Assembly (NCBI RefSeq): GCF_025369935.1
Contig: NZ_CP104467.1
Location: forward strand, 2,797,001-2,861,000
Direction of reading: 5' to 3'
DNA: 64,000 nt
Origin: Paenibacillus andongensis
Lineage (GTDB): Bacteria > Bacillota > Bacilli > Paenibacillales > NBRC-103111
In this document: one piece after another, positions 9,873 to 18,677 of the stretch
Position numbering within the stretch: the stretch's first letter is position 1
How the letters are laid out: each line of letters begins with the position of its first letter
The notes under the pieces: model-generated
Seen by the model: the letters and a program-made list of their open reading frames with translations, nothing else
What the model was told of the DNA's origin: nothing
The model's database searches: none
Position numbers and translations under genes: made by a program

Positions 9873-10937
9873 ATGAAAAAAAGATTAGGAATCACTGCCT
9901 TATTGTTACTGTCCGTATTGGTATTCATAGCAGGTTGTGGGAAGTCGGGCACATCAACAAGCACGCCAGGAGCAGCAGGTACACCTGCCGCGGGCAAGAA
10001 AATCAATGCTGTATACTTCGTGAACGGAACGCTTGGAGATAAAGGATTTTTCGACTCTGCACAAAGAGGCGTGAAGCAAGCTGGTGAAACACTTGGCATG
10101 ACAGTGAAAACCGTTGAAGGCGGCACGAACCAAGCTGACTGGCCATCAGGACTAGAATCACTCGCTTCCAGCGGGAAATATGACGTGATCGTGCTTGGGA
10201 CAAGCCAAATGACAGACATCATCAAAGATGTGGCGAAGCGTTACGAGAAACAGAAGTTCATTTTCTTCGATGAAGCTATTACAGGTCTTCCGAATGTGTA
10301 CTCCATGACTTACTCGCAAAATGAAGGTTCCTTTATGGCAGGAGCATTTGCCGCATTGGTTACGACAAGCACAGAACTGAAAGGTGCAAATCCAGAAAAA
10401 GTGATCGGCTTTATCGGCGGTATGGACATTCCCATTATTAATGACTTTAAAGCGGGTTATGAGCAAGGCGCGAAATACGTGGATCCCGCAATTACGGTTG
10501 TCGCTTCTTATGTTGGTGACTTTGCAAACGCTCCCAAGGGTAAAGAACTTGCACTCGCTCAGTATAATTCACAAAAAGTAGATATCGCATTCAACGTAGC
10601 CGGAGGAGCTGGACTTGGCCTTCTGGAAGCGGGTAATTCATTAGGCAAATATTCGATCGGTGTAGACTCCAATCAAAACGGTCTGTATCCGGGCAGTGTG
10701 TTAACTTCCATGGTAAAAGCGATTGACAACTCGGTTCTCCGTGCATTGACTTTGTTCAGTCAAGATAGACTGGGATTCGGCAAGAATGAAGTGTTAGGTA
10801 TTAAAGAAGGCGGCGTAGGCTTGGCGAAAGACGAATTGTACAGCAAACATGTCCCTAAAGCTATGCAAGATAAAATCATGGAAATTGAGCAAAAGTTAAA
10901 CAAAGGCGAAATCAAAGTGCAATCCACTTTGAAATAA
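9873..10937 (+). CDS. nupN: BMP-family nucleoside-binding lipoprotein, copy 2 (NupN-like)
   Basis: Substrate-binding lipoprotein of a nucleoside ABC importer, 354 residues, with lipobox IAGC (Cys about 22). It shares GDKGFFDSAQRG, LPNVYSMTYSQNEGSF and GVDSNQNGLYPGSVLTSM with copy 1. AAGGGGGATT precedes the ATG. ATPase and two permease genes follow directly, the same order as B. subtilis nupNOPQ (yufNOPQ). Codon use is less G+C-rich than in copy 1. Family assignment is firm; nucleoside specificity is supported by the adjacent hydrolases. Confidence 0.92.
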   Translation: MKKRLGITALLLLSVLVFIAGCGKSGTSTSTPGAAGTPAAGKKINAVYFVNGTLGDKGFFDSAQRGVKQAGETLGMTVKTVEGGTNQADWPSGLESLASSGKYDVIVLGTSQMTDIIKDVAKRYEKQKFIFFDEAITGLPNVYSMTYSQNEGSFMAGAFAALVTTSTELKGANPEKVIGFIGGMDIPIINDFKAGYEQGAKYVDPAITVVASYVGDFANAPKGKELALAQYNSQKVDIAFNVAGGAGLGLLEAGNSLGKYSIGVDSNQNGLYPGSVLTSMVKAIDNSVLRALTLFSQDRLGFGKNEVLGIKEGGVGLAKDELYSKHVPKAMQDKIMEIEQKLNKGEIKVQSTLK

Positions 10938-10963
10938 GCCGGTAACGAGGGGGAAACGTAGCC

Positions 10964-12511
10964 ATGGCGATTTTGCTGGAGATGAAAGACATCCATAAAA
11001 CTTACCCCAATGGTACGAAGGCGAACCGTGGTGTGGATTTGACAATACATGAGGGCGAGATTCATGCCCTAGTCGGCGAGAATGGAGCTGGCAAATCAAC
11101 GCTTATGAAAATACTGTTCGGACTAGAGGCACCGACAAGCGGCTCCATCCTTTATAAAGGCCAACCGCTTCGCTTCCAAGGACCGAAAGATGCGATTAAG
11201 CAAGGGATGGGCATGGTGCATCAACATTTCATGCTCGTCCCCTCGCTCACAGTTTCAGAAAACATCGTGCTTGGTGAGGAGCCCGTCAAAGGGCTTTTCT
11301 CCCTCGTACGAGATCGTGCTAAGGAACTTTCCGAAATTGAAAAATTGATTGAAACTTTCAAACTGAAGGTTGATCCTCGTGCAACGGTCGAAACGATATC
11401 TGTTGGGCAGAAACAACGCGTTGAAATTATTAAGGTGCTGTATCGCGGCGCACGCCTCATTATTCTTGATGAACCAACGGCTGTCTTAACACCGCAGGAA
11501 ACTGATGAGCTGTTTGAATCGATCCAAACGCTGGTTAGACAAGGCTATACGATCATTTTCATTACGCATAAACTGCGTGAAGTGATGGAAATATCCAATC
11601 GAGTTACGGTGCTTAAAGCAGGGAAAACGATCACGACACTGCTTACCAAGGAAACGAATCCGGAAGAAATTTCGAGACTCATGGTTGGCAGAGAAGTCTT
11701 ATTTCGCGTCGAAAAGCAGCCTTCCGAACCGAAAGAAACCATATTATCAACTAAGAATCTGTGCGCTTCGGATGATAAGGGAGCACCGGCGCTTCGTGGT
11801 ATTTCGCTCGATATTCGGGCTGGCGAGGTGGTGGGAATCGCAGGCGTGGAAGGAAACGGACAAACAGAACTGGTCGAAACGATCACGGGTATGCGAAGAG
11901 CAACATCAGGTGCAATTAGCTACTTAGGCGAGGAATTGATCGGAAAAAGCGTTGCGCAAATTCGCGCGATGAAAATCGGGCACGTTCCAGAAGACCGGCA
12001 AACAACGGGCGCCAGTTTAACGTCGACCATTGCCGAAAACTTAATTCTTGACCATTACCGGAATCCTGAATTCCGACGGGGACCTTTTCTGAATAAAAAG
12101 AAAATCAAGGAATTTGCAAAAGTGATGATGGATGTTTACGACGTACGCGCTCAAAACGAAGACGTGATGGCCGGAGCTTTATCCGGGGGCAACTTGCAAA
12201 AAGTGGTGATAGCCCGGGAGATTTCGAAAAATCCGAAGCTTCTGATCGCATCACAGCCAACCCGGGGTGTCGATATCGGAGCCATCGAATCTATTCATCG
12301 TGAGATTATCAAAAGGCGTGATGGAGGCGCGGCAGTACTGCTCGTTTCGGCTGAATTATCGGAAGTCATGGGCTTAAGCGACCGCATTGCTGTTATGTAC
12401 AATGGTAAAATCGTTGCCGTTCTTAATAATCATGATGGGCTGACAGAAGAGGAACTCGGCTATTACATGCTGGGGATCAAGAATCAGGAAAGGAAAGAGG
12501 CGCTCCAATGA
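10964..12511 (+). CDS. nupO: Nucleoside ABC importer ATPase (NupO-like)
   Basis: Duplicated ATPase, 515 residues. Domain 1 has Walker [10 protein letters not shown], signature SVGQKQR and Walker [13 protein letters not shown]. Domain 2 has the degenerate Walker [10 protein letters not shown], signature LSGGNLQK and [12 protein letters not shown], where the Walker B catalytic Glu is replaced by Gln, as is usual in this family. So only the first site should be fully catalytic. It overlaps the next permease gene by 4 bases (ATGA), consistent with an operon. Confidence 0.93.
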   Translation: MAILLEMKDIHKTYPNGTKANRGVDLTIHEGEIHALVGENGAGKSTLMKILFGLEAPTSGSILYKGQPLRFQGPKDAIKQGMGMVHQHFMLVPSLTVSENIVLGEEPVKGLFSLVRDRAKELSEIEKLIETFKLKVDPRATVETISVGQKQRVEIIKVLYRGARLIILDEPTAVLTPQETDELFESIQTLVRQGYTIIFITHKLREVMEISNRVTVLKAGKTITTLLTKETNPEEISRLMVGREVLFRVEKQPSEPKETILSTKNLCASDDKGAPALRGISLDIRAGEVVGIAGVEGNGQTELVETITGMRRATSGAISYLGEELIGKSVAQIRAMKIGHVPEDRQTTGASLTSTIAENLILDHYRNPEFRRGPFLNKKKIKEFAKVMMDVYDVRAQNEDVMAGALSGGNLQKVVIAREISKNPKLLIASQPTRGVDIGAIESIHREIIKRRDGGAAVLLVSAELSEVMGLSDRIAVMYNGKIVAVLNNHDGLTEEELGYYMLGIKNQERKEALQ

Positions 12512-13566
12512 ATACAAGACAAGCTATCTATTTGGAAATCACAGGTATCATTGCCGCAGCTGTCATGGCGATCCTTTGCGGATTCATCGTGATCTTGTTC
12601 TCCAGCCAAAACCCGATTGAGGCGATCAGTTCTTTTCTGGGCGGTCCTCTATCCGGGGCGTTCAATATCGGTACCATTTTGAATAAAGCCGTTCCCCTGA
12701 TTTTGACGGGATTGGCGCTATCCGTTGTTTTTCAGAGTGGTGTATTCAGCATGGGAGCAGAAGGTCAGCTGTACGTTGGCGCTTTCGTAGGTTCTCTAGT
12801 CGCTGTCTATGTACACGGTTTACCAGCTTGGATTCTGCTTCCCTTGGTGCTTATATGTGCAATGACTGGCGGGGCGCTTTATGGCGCGATACCTGGCTGG
12901 CTCAAGACAAAGTGGAATGCGAATGAGATTGTTACTACGCTGATGATGAACTTCGTCGCGATTTTGACCACCTCGTACTTGGTCAACAACGTATTCAAAG
13001 ATCCGACTAGCGGCGGCTTCGCTCGCATGCATTATGTAGATGAAGGTGCAAAGTTGGGCAAAATATTCGCAGGGTTCCCGGCACACTATGGTGTAGTAAT
13101 CGCACTGCTGGCTGCTGCTGTCGCGTATCTTTTTATGTACAAAACGCGATCGGGGTATGAGCTGCGCTTAGTAGGTAAAAACAGCCGGTTCGCCGATTAC
13201 GGCGGTATCTCAACGAAGCGTGTTGTGATTGTAAGCGTGATGATTAGCGGAGCGCTGGCTGGACTTGCTGGTATCGTTGAAATTCTCGGTGTACACGGCA
13301 CTTATAAAGATAACTTTTCAGCTGGATTAGGTTTTGATGGCATTATCATTGCTTTACTTGCTAGAAATCATCCGATTGGCGTAGTGGCTGTTAGTTTGTT
13401 CTATGCTTACCTTCAAGTGGGTGCTGCATCCATGCAGGTGGGGAGCGATATGCCGCGTGAGTTGGCTATTATTATTCAAGTTATGCTGGTCTTATTCGTT
13501 TCTTCGCAAGCGATCTTTGCTTATTTGAAACAAAAATTCGTCCTGCGGCAAAAGGCGGTGAACTAA
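12508..13566 (+). CDS. nupP: Nucleoside ABC importer permease (NupP-like)
   Basis: Membrane permease of the BPD-type-2 family, 352 residues, with about 8-10 hydrophobic segments. The motif SVVFQSGVFSMGAEGQLYVGAF near residues 72-93 and the C-terminal LGFDGIIIALLARNHPIG are characteristic of nucleoside/BMP-linked permeases. It is coupled to the ATPase by a 4-base overlap, and the next permease ATG follows its TAA with no gap. It pairs with the next gene as a heterodimer. Confidence 0.92.
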   Translation: MNTRQAIYLEITGIIAAAVMAILCGFIVILFSSQNPIEAISSFLGGPLSGAFNIGTILNKAVPLILTGLALSVVFQSGVFSMGAEGQLYVGAFVGSLVAVYVHGLPAWILLPLVLICAMTGGALYGAIPGWLKTKWNANEIVTTLMMNFVAILTTSYLVNNVFKDPTSGGFARMHYVDEGAKLGKIFAGFPAHYGVVIALLAAAVAYLFMYKTRSGYELRLVGKNSRFADYGGISTKRVVIVSVMISGALAGLAGIVEILGVHGTYKDNFSAGLGFDGIIIALLARNHPIGVVAVSLFYAYLQVGAASMQVGSDMPRELAIIIQVMLVLFVSSQAIFAYLKQKFVLRQKAVN

Positions 13567-14538
13567 ATGCTATCAGCTCTTTGGGGTCAAATTATCGACT
13601 TATCTCTGTTTGTTGTCCTGCTCAGATTCACAACACCGATTCTGCTGTCGGCTTTAGGCGGACTTATCGCCGATGTCGCAGGCGTCATCAATATCGGTTT
13701 GGAAGGTTTGATGCTAATCTCAGCGTTTAGCGCCATTGCCGTTGGTTCTGTAACAGATAGTTGGGTTCTCGGTTTGGTTGCAGGGGTTGCTTCTTCCATG
13801 CTCGTGTGCTACGGAATGGGGTTCTTCTCACTCAAACTGAAAGTGGATATGATCATTACCGGCTTTGCCGTGAATATTTTGGGTTCAGGCTTGACGATTT
13901 TCCTTATGAACAAAATTTTCGGAGTGACAGGCAACTACACACCTTCTGGATTGCAGAATATTCCCGTTGTTCGTATTCCGTTTATTGATACGATTCCTTT
14001 CTTGAATAAGCTGCTTAGCGGGCACAGTCTCATGACCTGGATCGCTTTCTTATCTGTCCTGTTATGTGTATTCATTCTTTACAAAACACCATACGGCGTT
14101 CACCTCCGTTCCGTTGGCGAGGCGCCGCAAGCGGCCAAATCGCTCGGTATTTCCGTAAATCGCATTCAATATTCAGCGCTTGCTTGGAGCGGATTGTTTA
14201 CGGGTTTAGCCGGCGCCTACTTATCTATGGGTATGACGAGTATGTTCGTTAAAGATATGACCGCTGGCACAGGCTTCCTGGCACTTGCCGTCGTTTTACT
14301 CGGGAACCGCAATCCGGTCGGAATCTTGTTCGGCTCGCTGATTTTCGGCTTAGCTAGCGCGATCGCCACAGTTGTCCAAACGATTCCGGGCAGTAAAGTT
14401 CCGAGTCAATTTATCCAAATGATTCCTTATCTCGTAACCATTGCAGCACTTGTATTCTTTGCCATTCGCAAGAAGAAAAAGCTGAACGATGCGCTAAGGG
14501 CGCAGGCCGAAGGGGCAGTGAAAATTGCTGCGGCTTAA
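13567..14538 (+). CDS. nupQ: Nucleoside ABC importer permease (NupQ-like)
   Basis: Second membrane subunit, 323 residues. The N-terminal TPILLSALGGLIADVAGVIN and following IGLEGLMLISAF are the signature of the NupQ/YufQ-type permease; the C-terminal GFLALAVVLLGNRNPVG corresponds to the EAA-like loop. The start codon directly abuts the nupP stop. Nucleoside hydrolases follow in the same direction with 15 bases between, which supports co-transcription. Confidence 0.92.
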   Translation: MLSALWGQIIDLSLFVVLLRFTTPILLSALGGLIADVAGVINIGLEGLMLISAFSAIAVGSVTDSWVLGLVAGVASSMLVCYGMGFFSLKLKVDMIITGFAVNILGSGLTIFLMNKIFGVTGNYTPSGLQNIPVVRIPFIDTIPFLNKLLSGHSLMTWIAFLSVLLCVFILYKTPYGVHLRSVGEAPQAAKSLGISVNRIQYSALAWSGLFTGLAGAYLSMGMTSMFVKDMTAGTGFLALAVVLLGNRNPVGILFGSLIFGLASAIATVVQTIPGSKVPSQFIQMIPYLVTIAALVFFAIRKKKKLNDALRAQAEGAVKIAAA

Positions 14539-14553
14539 GAAAAGGAGCGAACG

Positions 14554-15495
14554 ATGGAATCTAAAGTGAAAAGAAAAATGATTATTGATTGCGATCCGGG
14601 GCACGATGATGCTATCGCGATCTTATTGGCAGGGGCTAATCCGCACGTGGAGTTGGTCGCTATCACGACTGTGGCAGGCAATGCAGAGGTCGAGAAAACG
14701 ACGGTTAACGCTTTGAAAGTATGCGAGCTGGCTGGCATCACGCACGTTCCTGTTGCCAAAGGAGCTGGACAGCCGCTCATACGAGAGCGGAGGACAGCGG
14801 CAGACATTCATGGCAACTCTGGCATGGATGGCCCTATGCTACCTAATCCAAGTAAATCTGTGGAGAAGGAACACGCCGTTGATCTTCTTATTCGCAAGTT
14901 GATGGAATCGGATGGCGATATTACACTGGTTCCGGTCGCGCCGCTCACGAACATTGCACTGGCAATGCGCAAAGAACCGGCGATTTTATCCAAAATACAA
15001 GAAATTGTCATCATGGGCGGAGGAACGTTCGGAAATTCAACACCTGCTGCCGAGTTCAATATTTACGTTGATGCGGAAGCGGCAAAGGTTGTATTCGAGA
15101 GCGGCGTGCCTATCACGATGATGGGTCTGGATTTAACGCATCAAGCGATCGTAACAGATGATGTTCATCAACGAATTCTCGATGTGGATAACCGGGTTTC
15201 TCATTTTGTTCATGAACTTTTGGGTTTTTTCGCCCATACGTACAAAGAAGTATTCGGTTTTGCCGGTGCTCCGATTCACGATGCTTGCTGCGTTGCTTAT
15301 TGTATTGACCCGACGGCATTCGGAACGAAGAAGCTGCGGGTTGATATTGAAACAAAAGGTGAGCATACGTACGGTATGACAGTTGTTGATTTGCTGGGTG
15401 TCACAGGTCGTGAGCCCAATGTAAATGTGGCCTTCACTCTCGACCAAGATAAATTCTGGGACATGCTAATTCAAACTTTGAAAAACTACACATAG
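14554..15495 (+). CDS. Nucleoside hydrolase 1 (inosine-uridine preferring type)
   Basis: Hydrolyses the N-glycosidic bond of ribonucleosides to base plus ribose; 313 residues, no signal peptide, so cytoplasmic. The Asp cluster DCDPGHDDAIAI (about residues 10-21) binds Ca2+ and the ribose hydroxyls. Later GGGTFGNSTPAAEFN and the metal/substrate His in APIHDACC are present. Length is typical. First of three tandem hydrolases; its DCDPGHDD motif is closer to the RihA/RihB type, while the next two have DVDTGIDD. AAAGGAGCG precedes the ATG. Confidence 0.92.
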   Translation: MESKVKRKMIIDCDPGHDDAIAILLAGANPHVELVAITTVAGNAEVEKTTVNALKVCELAGITHVPVAKGAGQPLIRERRTAADIHGNSGMDGPMLPNPSKSVEKEHAVDLLIRKLMESDGDITLVPVAPLTNIALAMRKEPAILSKIQEIVIMGGGTFGNSTPAAEFNIYVDAEAAKVVFESGVPITMMGLDLTHQAIVTDDVHQRILDVDNRVSHFVHELLGFFAHTYKEVFGFAGAPIHDACCVAYCIDPTAFGTKKLRVDIETKGEHTYGMTVVDLLGVTGREPNVNVAFTLDQDKFWDMLIQTLKNYT

Positions 15496-15506
15496 AGGTG
15501 ACTACA

Positions 15507-16454
15507 TTGCAAAACGTTCGCATGATTCTTGATGTTGATACAGGTATTGATGATTCCATGGCGATTTTGCTCGCCCTGAAAACAAAACACATAAAAGTAG
15601 AAGGCATTACAACCGTGTTCGGTAATACGGATGTCGTGCAAGCAACTCGCAATACGCTGCAAGTGATTGAACTGTCGGGCGTTGATTACGAAGTGCCGGT
15701 AGCCATGGGCGCTGCAAAGCCGCTGTTCCGCGACTGGCGCGGTCCTGTCACGCATATTCACGGCGATAACGGTATCGGTAACTGCGAGCTGCCGCAGCCC
15801 AAAGGGAAGGCTATTGCGGAGAGCGCTGCTCAGTTCATCGTTCGCAAGGTGAATGAAAACCCGCACGAGCTAACGCTAGTGTTCGTGGGTCGGATGACGA
15901 ACCTGGCTATCGCACTCGCACAAGATCCTTCCATCGCTTCCAAGGTGAAGCGGCTTGTGATCATGGGCGGCGCGGTGAAAGTGCCTGGCAACGTTACACC
16001 TGTTGCCGAAGCGAATATCTACGGCGATCCTGAGGCTGCGCATCGCGTGTTTGAATCCGGTATCCCGATTACGCTCGTCGGCCTCGATGTTACGATGAAG
16101 ACGATCATCGGCGAGGAGCACCTTCGTTTACTTACGGAATCGCCTGTTCCCGGCAATGAAAGGGCAGCCGCTTATATCAATGAAGCTAACAAGTTTTATT
16201 TTAACGCATACGACAAACAAAACGGTTTCTACGGCGCACCGCTGCATGATCCGCTTGCAGTTGCTGTAGCTGCTTATCCGGATCTTGTCACGACGGAAGA
16301 TTTGTATATAAGCATTGAGACAAAAGGGACCATGTCCTATGGAGCTACATTGGCTGATTTCCGCAGAACGGTGCCGGTAACGAATACAGCAGTTGCGTTT
16401 GAAGTCAACAGCCCGCGGTTTCTTGACTATTTCATCACCACATTAAAGAGCTAA
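15507..16454 (+). CDS. Nucleoside hydrolase 2
   Basis: Paralogue of the preceding enzyme, about 315 residues. It has DVDTGIDDSMAI at the N terminus, ATHIHGDNG-like THIHGDNGIGN near residue 90, GGAVKVPGNVTPVAEAN, and APLHDPLAV with the conserved His-Asp. The frame is open from GTG 15498, but AGAGGTGA (15494-15501) lies 5 bases before TTG 15507 and nothing resembling a ribosome site precedes the GTG, so TTG 15507 is favoured. It starts within a few bases of the previous stop, so the genes are translationally linked. Different base preference from its neighbours is plausible but not readable. Confidence 0.9.
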   Translation: MQNVRMILDVDTGIDDSMAILLALKTKHIKVEGITTVFGNTDVVQATRNTLQVIELSGVDYEVPVAMGAAKPLFRDWRGPVTHIHGDNGIGNCELPQPKGKAIAESAAQFIVRKVNENPHELTLVFVGRMTNLAIALAQDPSIASKVKRLVIMGGAVKVPGNVTPVAEANIYGDPEAAHRVFESGIPITLVGLDVTMKTIIGEEHLRLLTESPVPGNERAAAYINEANKFYFNAYDKQNGFYGAPLHDPLAVAVAAYPDLVTTEDLYISIETKGTMSYGATLADFRRTVPVTNTAVAFEVNSPRFLDYFITTLKS

Positions 16455-16471
16455 CGAGAGGAGAAACTTAG

Positions 16472-17401
16472 ATGAAACCGATTATTTTGGATGTTGATAC
16501 AGGTATTGATGATGCACTGGCAATAAGTTACGCGGTGAATGCCCCAGAAGTGGAATTACTGGGGGTGACGACTTGCTTCGGCAACGTTACGGTTCAAGAA
16601 GCGACCCGCAATACGCTGCTAGTACTGGAACATTTGGACAGTTCAGTTCCTGTCATTCCGGGGGCGGCTAAGCCGCTTTTCGTTAGTCGAGTGAAAGCGA
16701 GTGCGACCCATATTCATGGCGAAGACGGCATTGGGAACACGCTGACAGATATGTCTACACGAGAAGCATCCCAGCAGTACGCACCACAATTTATTATTGA
16801 TCAAGTGCGGAGTAAGCCGCATCAAGTGACGATTATTACGGTCGCTGCGATGACGAATCTGGCGCTAGCCATCATGCAAGCTCCTGATATCGTGGGCCTA
16901 GTGGACAAGGTGGTTGTTATGGGCGGGGCTGTAACTCGAGCAGGTAATGTGACACCGCATGCGGAAGCAAACATTTATGCCGACCCTGAAGCGGCGGATT
17001 ATGTGTTCGCCTCCGGCATCCCGATCACACTCGTAGGGCTTGACGTAACGATGGAGACACTGCTGCCGAAGAAAGATGTTCAGGTTTGGCGCGATAAGCA
17101 AACAGCTCTCAGCACTTTATTGGCGGATATGACCGATTTTTATATTGATGCCTATGAAGATTTCTACCCGGGCATCGGTGGCTGCGGCCTTCACGATCCG
17201 CTTGCGGTTGGTGTGGCCATTAATCCGGATTTCGTTACTACGAAACCCCTGCATGTACGGGTCGATCTCGACGGTTTCCACTCCTTAGGCCGTACAGTGG
17301 GTGATCTGCGAAGTAAGCCAGCTAACAAGCCTAACATGGATGTTTGTTTGGAAGTAGACGCCGAGCGTTTCTTGGAACACTTTCTCAGTAAAGTAGTTTA
17401 A
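16472..17401 (+). CDS. Nucleoside hydrolase 3
   Basis: Third tandem nucleoside hydrolase, 309 residues, more like number 2 than number 1. Motifs are DVDTGIDDALAI, ATHIHGEDGIGNT, GGAVTRAGNVTPHAEAN and GLHDPLAVGV. AGAGGAG precedes the ATG. It is the last enzyme before a strong terminator at 17462-17488. Three intact paralogues in one transcript suggest complementary purine, pyrimidine or modified-nucleoside specificities; which is which cannot be read from sequence. Confidence 0.91.
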   Translation: MKPIILDVDTGIDDALAISYAVNAPEVELLGVTTCFGNVTVQEATRNTLLVLEHLDSSVPVIPGAAKPLFVSRVKASATHIHGEDGIGNTLTDMSTREASQQYAPQFIIDQVRSKPHQVTIITVAAMTNLALAIMQAPDIVGLVDKVVVMGGAVTRAGNVTPHAEANIYADPEAADYVFASGIPITLVGLDVTMETLLPKKDVQVWRDKQTALSTLLADMTDFYIDAYEDFYPGIGGCGLHDPLAVGVAINPDFVTTKPLHVRVDLDGFHSLGRTVGDLRSKPANKPNMDVCLEVDAERFLEHFLSKVV

Positions 17402-17461
17402 ATGGAATTGACTCGATTTCGTCATAAGATTTATATATAATGGCATAATAACGAAACGTGG

Positions 17462-17488
17462 CGGACTGGGCACACAGTCCGTTTTTTT
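17462..17488 (+). terminator. Terminator between nucleoside hydrolase 3 and EamA gene
   Basis: CGGACTG (17462-17468), a 6-base loop, CAGTCCG (17475-17481), then seven T. A TATAAT at 17436-17441 lies just upstream, so the hairpin could end the operon or attenuate a short leader for the EamA gene. The best -35-like TTGACT is 22 bases from the TATAAT, too far for a standard promoter. Confidence 0.75.
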
Positions 17489-17507
17489 CTTTTCGCAGGG
17501 AGGTAAC

Positions 17508-18440
17508 ATGAAATACATTTTATTTGTTTTGGCTGGGGCATGCAGCTTCGGTTTATTATCTACTTTTGTTAAGAAAGCTTATGAGTCTGGTTTCAATGTC
17601 GGTGATGTCGTCGGCAGCCAAAACCTATTCGGAGTGATTATGCTGTGGATGTTGGTCTTCGTGACAGCGAAATCCGCCAAGCAGTCTACAGGGTCGCCTA
17701 CATTTAAAGTAACAAAGCGGCAAGCTCTCTCGCTCATGGCCGTAGGAACGACGACAGGCTTAACGGGGATGCTATACTATGCGGCTTTGCAGTATATTTC
17801 GGCTTCGTTCGCGATTATCTTGTTGTTCCAATTTACATGGATGGGCATCTTGCTGGAGGCAATCTTCGAGCGCAAACGACCTGGTAAGGACAAGATTTTA
17901 TCACTCATCATCTTGTTTGTTGGGATTATTATGGCAAGCGGCTATTTGGGCGGGGGTCAGGAGGCTGTTTCCTGGATAGGTATTACCCTTGGTTTGTTGG
18001 CAGCAGTTACCTATGCGCTCTTCATCTGGTTTAGCGGGAAAACAGCCAAACAAGTCGCTCCGATCACACGAAGCGCGATTATGCTGACGGGCTCGTTTAT
18101 TCTCGTCATGCTGGTGTTTCCACCGCATTTTCTTGTAAATGGATCATTGCATGAGGCGCTTCTGCCTTGGGCGCTGCTGCTAGCTCTCTTCGGTGTTGTC
18201 ATTCCGCCATTGTTCTATGCTATTGGCGTACCGCGTGTTGGCGGAGGACTGGCAACCATCTTGAGTGCAGCTGAGCTGCCAACTGCCGTTGTTATGTCGT
18301 ACGTCGTGTTGAACGAGTCCGTCAACTGGATGCAATGGCTTGGCGTAGGGATCACGATGTTCGGCATTGCCCTTCCTGAGTTGATGAAGCGCAAGAAGAA
18401 GAGTCCAGCTGTTACTGTCGGCGCAAATGTAAGTGCGTGA
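17508..18440 (+). CDS. EamA/DMT-family transporter
   Basis: Drug/metabolite-transporter family membrane protein, 310 residues, about ten hydrophobic helices in two repeats (N half to about residue 145, C half after GGGQEAVSWIGITLG). It ends in a positively charged tail MKRKKKSP. GGGAGG lies a few bases before the ATG. It follows the nucleoside catabolic operon behind a terminator, so it could export surplus base or nucleoside, by analogy with EamA purine exporters; the substrate is not readable. Confidence 0.85.
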   Translation: MKYILFVLAGACSFGLLSTFVKKAYESGFNVGDVVGSQNLFGVIMLWMLVFVTAKSAKQSTGSPTFKVTKRQALSLMAVGTTTGLTGMLYYAALQYISASFAIILLFQFTWMGILLEAIFERKRPGKDKILSLIILFVGIIMASGYLGGGQEAVSWIGITLGLLAAVTYALFIWFSGKTAKQVAPITRSAIMLTGSFILVMLVFPPHFLVNGSLHEALLPWALLLALFGVVIPPLFYAIGVPRVGGGLATILSAAELPTAVVMSYVVLNESVNWMQWLGVGITMFGIALPELMKRKKKSPAVTVGANVSA

Positions 18441-18456
18441 TCAACGGTCTTTTTCT

Positions 18457-18502
18457 AAAAGGTGAACGCGAAATCGTCAAGATTTCGTGTTTGCCTTTTT
18501 CA
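18457..18502 (+). terminator. Terminator after EamA gene
   Basis: Long imperfect stem: AAAAGG...CGAAATC (18457-18475) with GATTTCG...CCTTTTT (18481-18500), loop GTCAA. The T-run gives a rho-independent terminator at the boundary with the polysaccharide locus. Confidence 0.75.
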
Positions 18503-18677
18503 ATTGATAAGGAGGGTGGGAATTTCCTTGATTACCGTCGATTGAGGTTGCTGGATGAATGAATCCATATTCTCGGTTGAAGATGTTGCAGAAAGTGCAT
18601 CAAAATGGGCTATTTTGGTTGATTTTATTCCGGCATCCGTTTACAATGCTCATGAATCTGTTGATGAGGTGTTCGCT

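Noticed and set aside
17408-17441. TTGACT...TATAAT as a sigma-A promoter
   Set aside because: The spacer is 22 bases, too long for a standard promoter; kept only as a weak possibility.
18555-18677. Longer N terminus for the AraC regulator
   Set aside because: The 41 extra residues precede the membrane anchor without a ribosome site, whereas ATG 18678 has GAGGTG at correct spacing.
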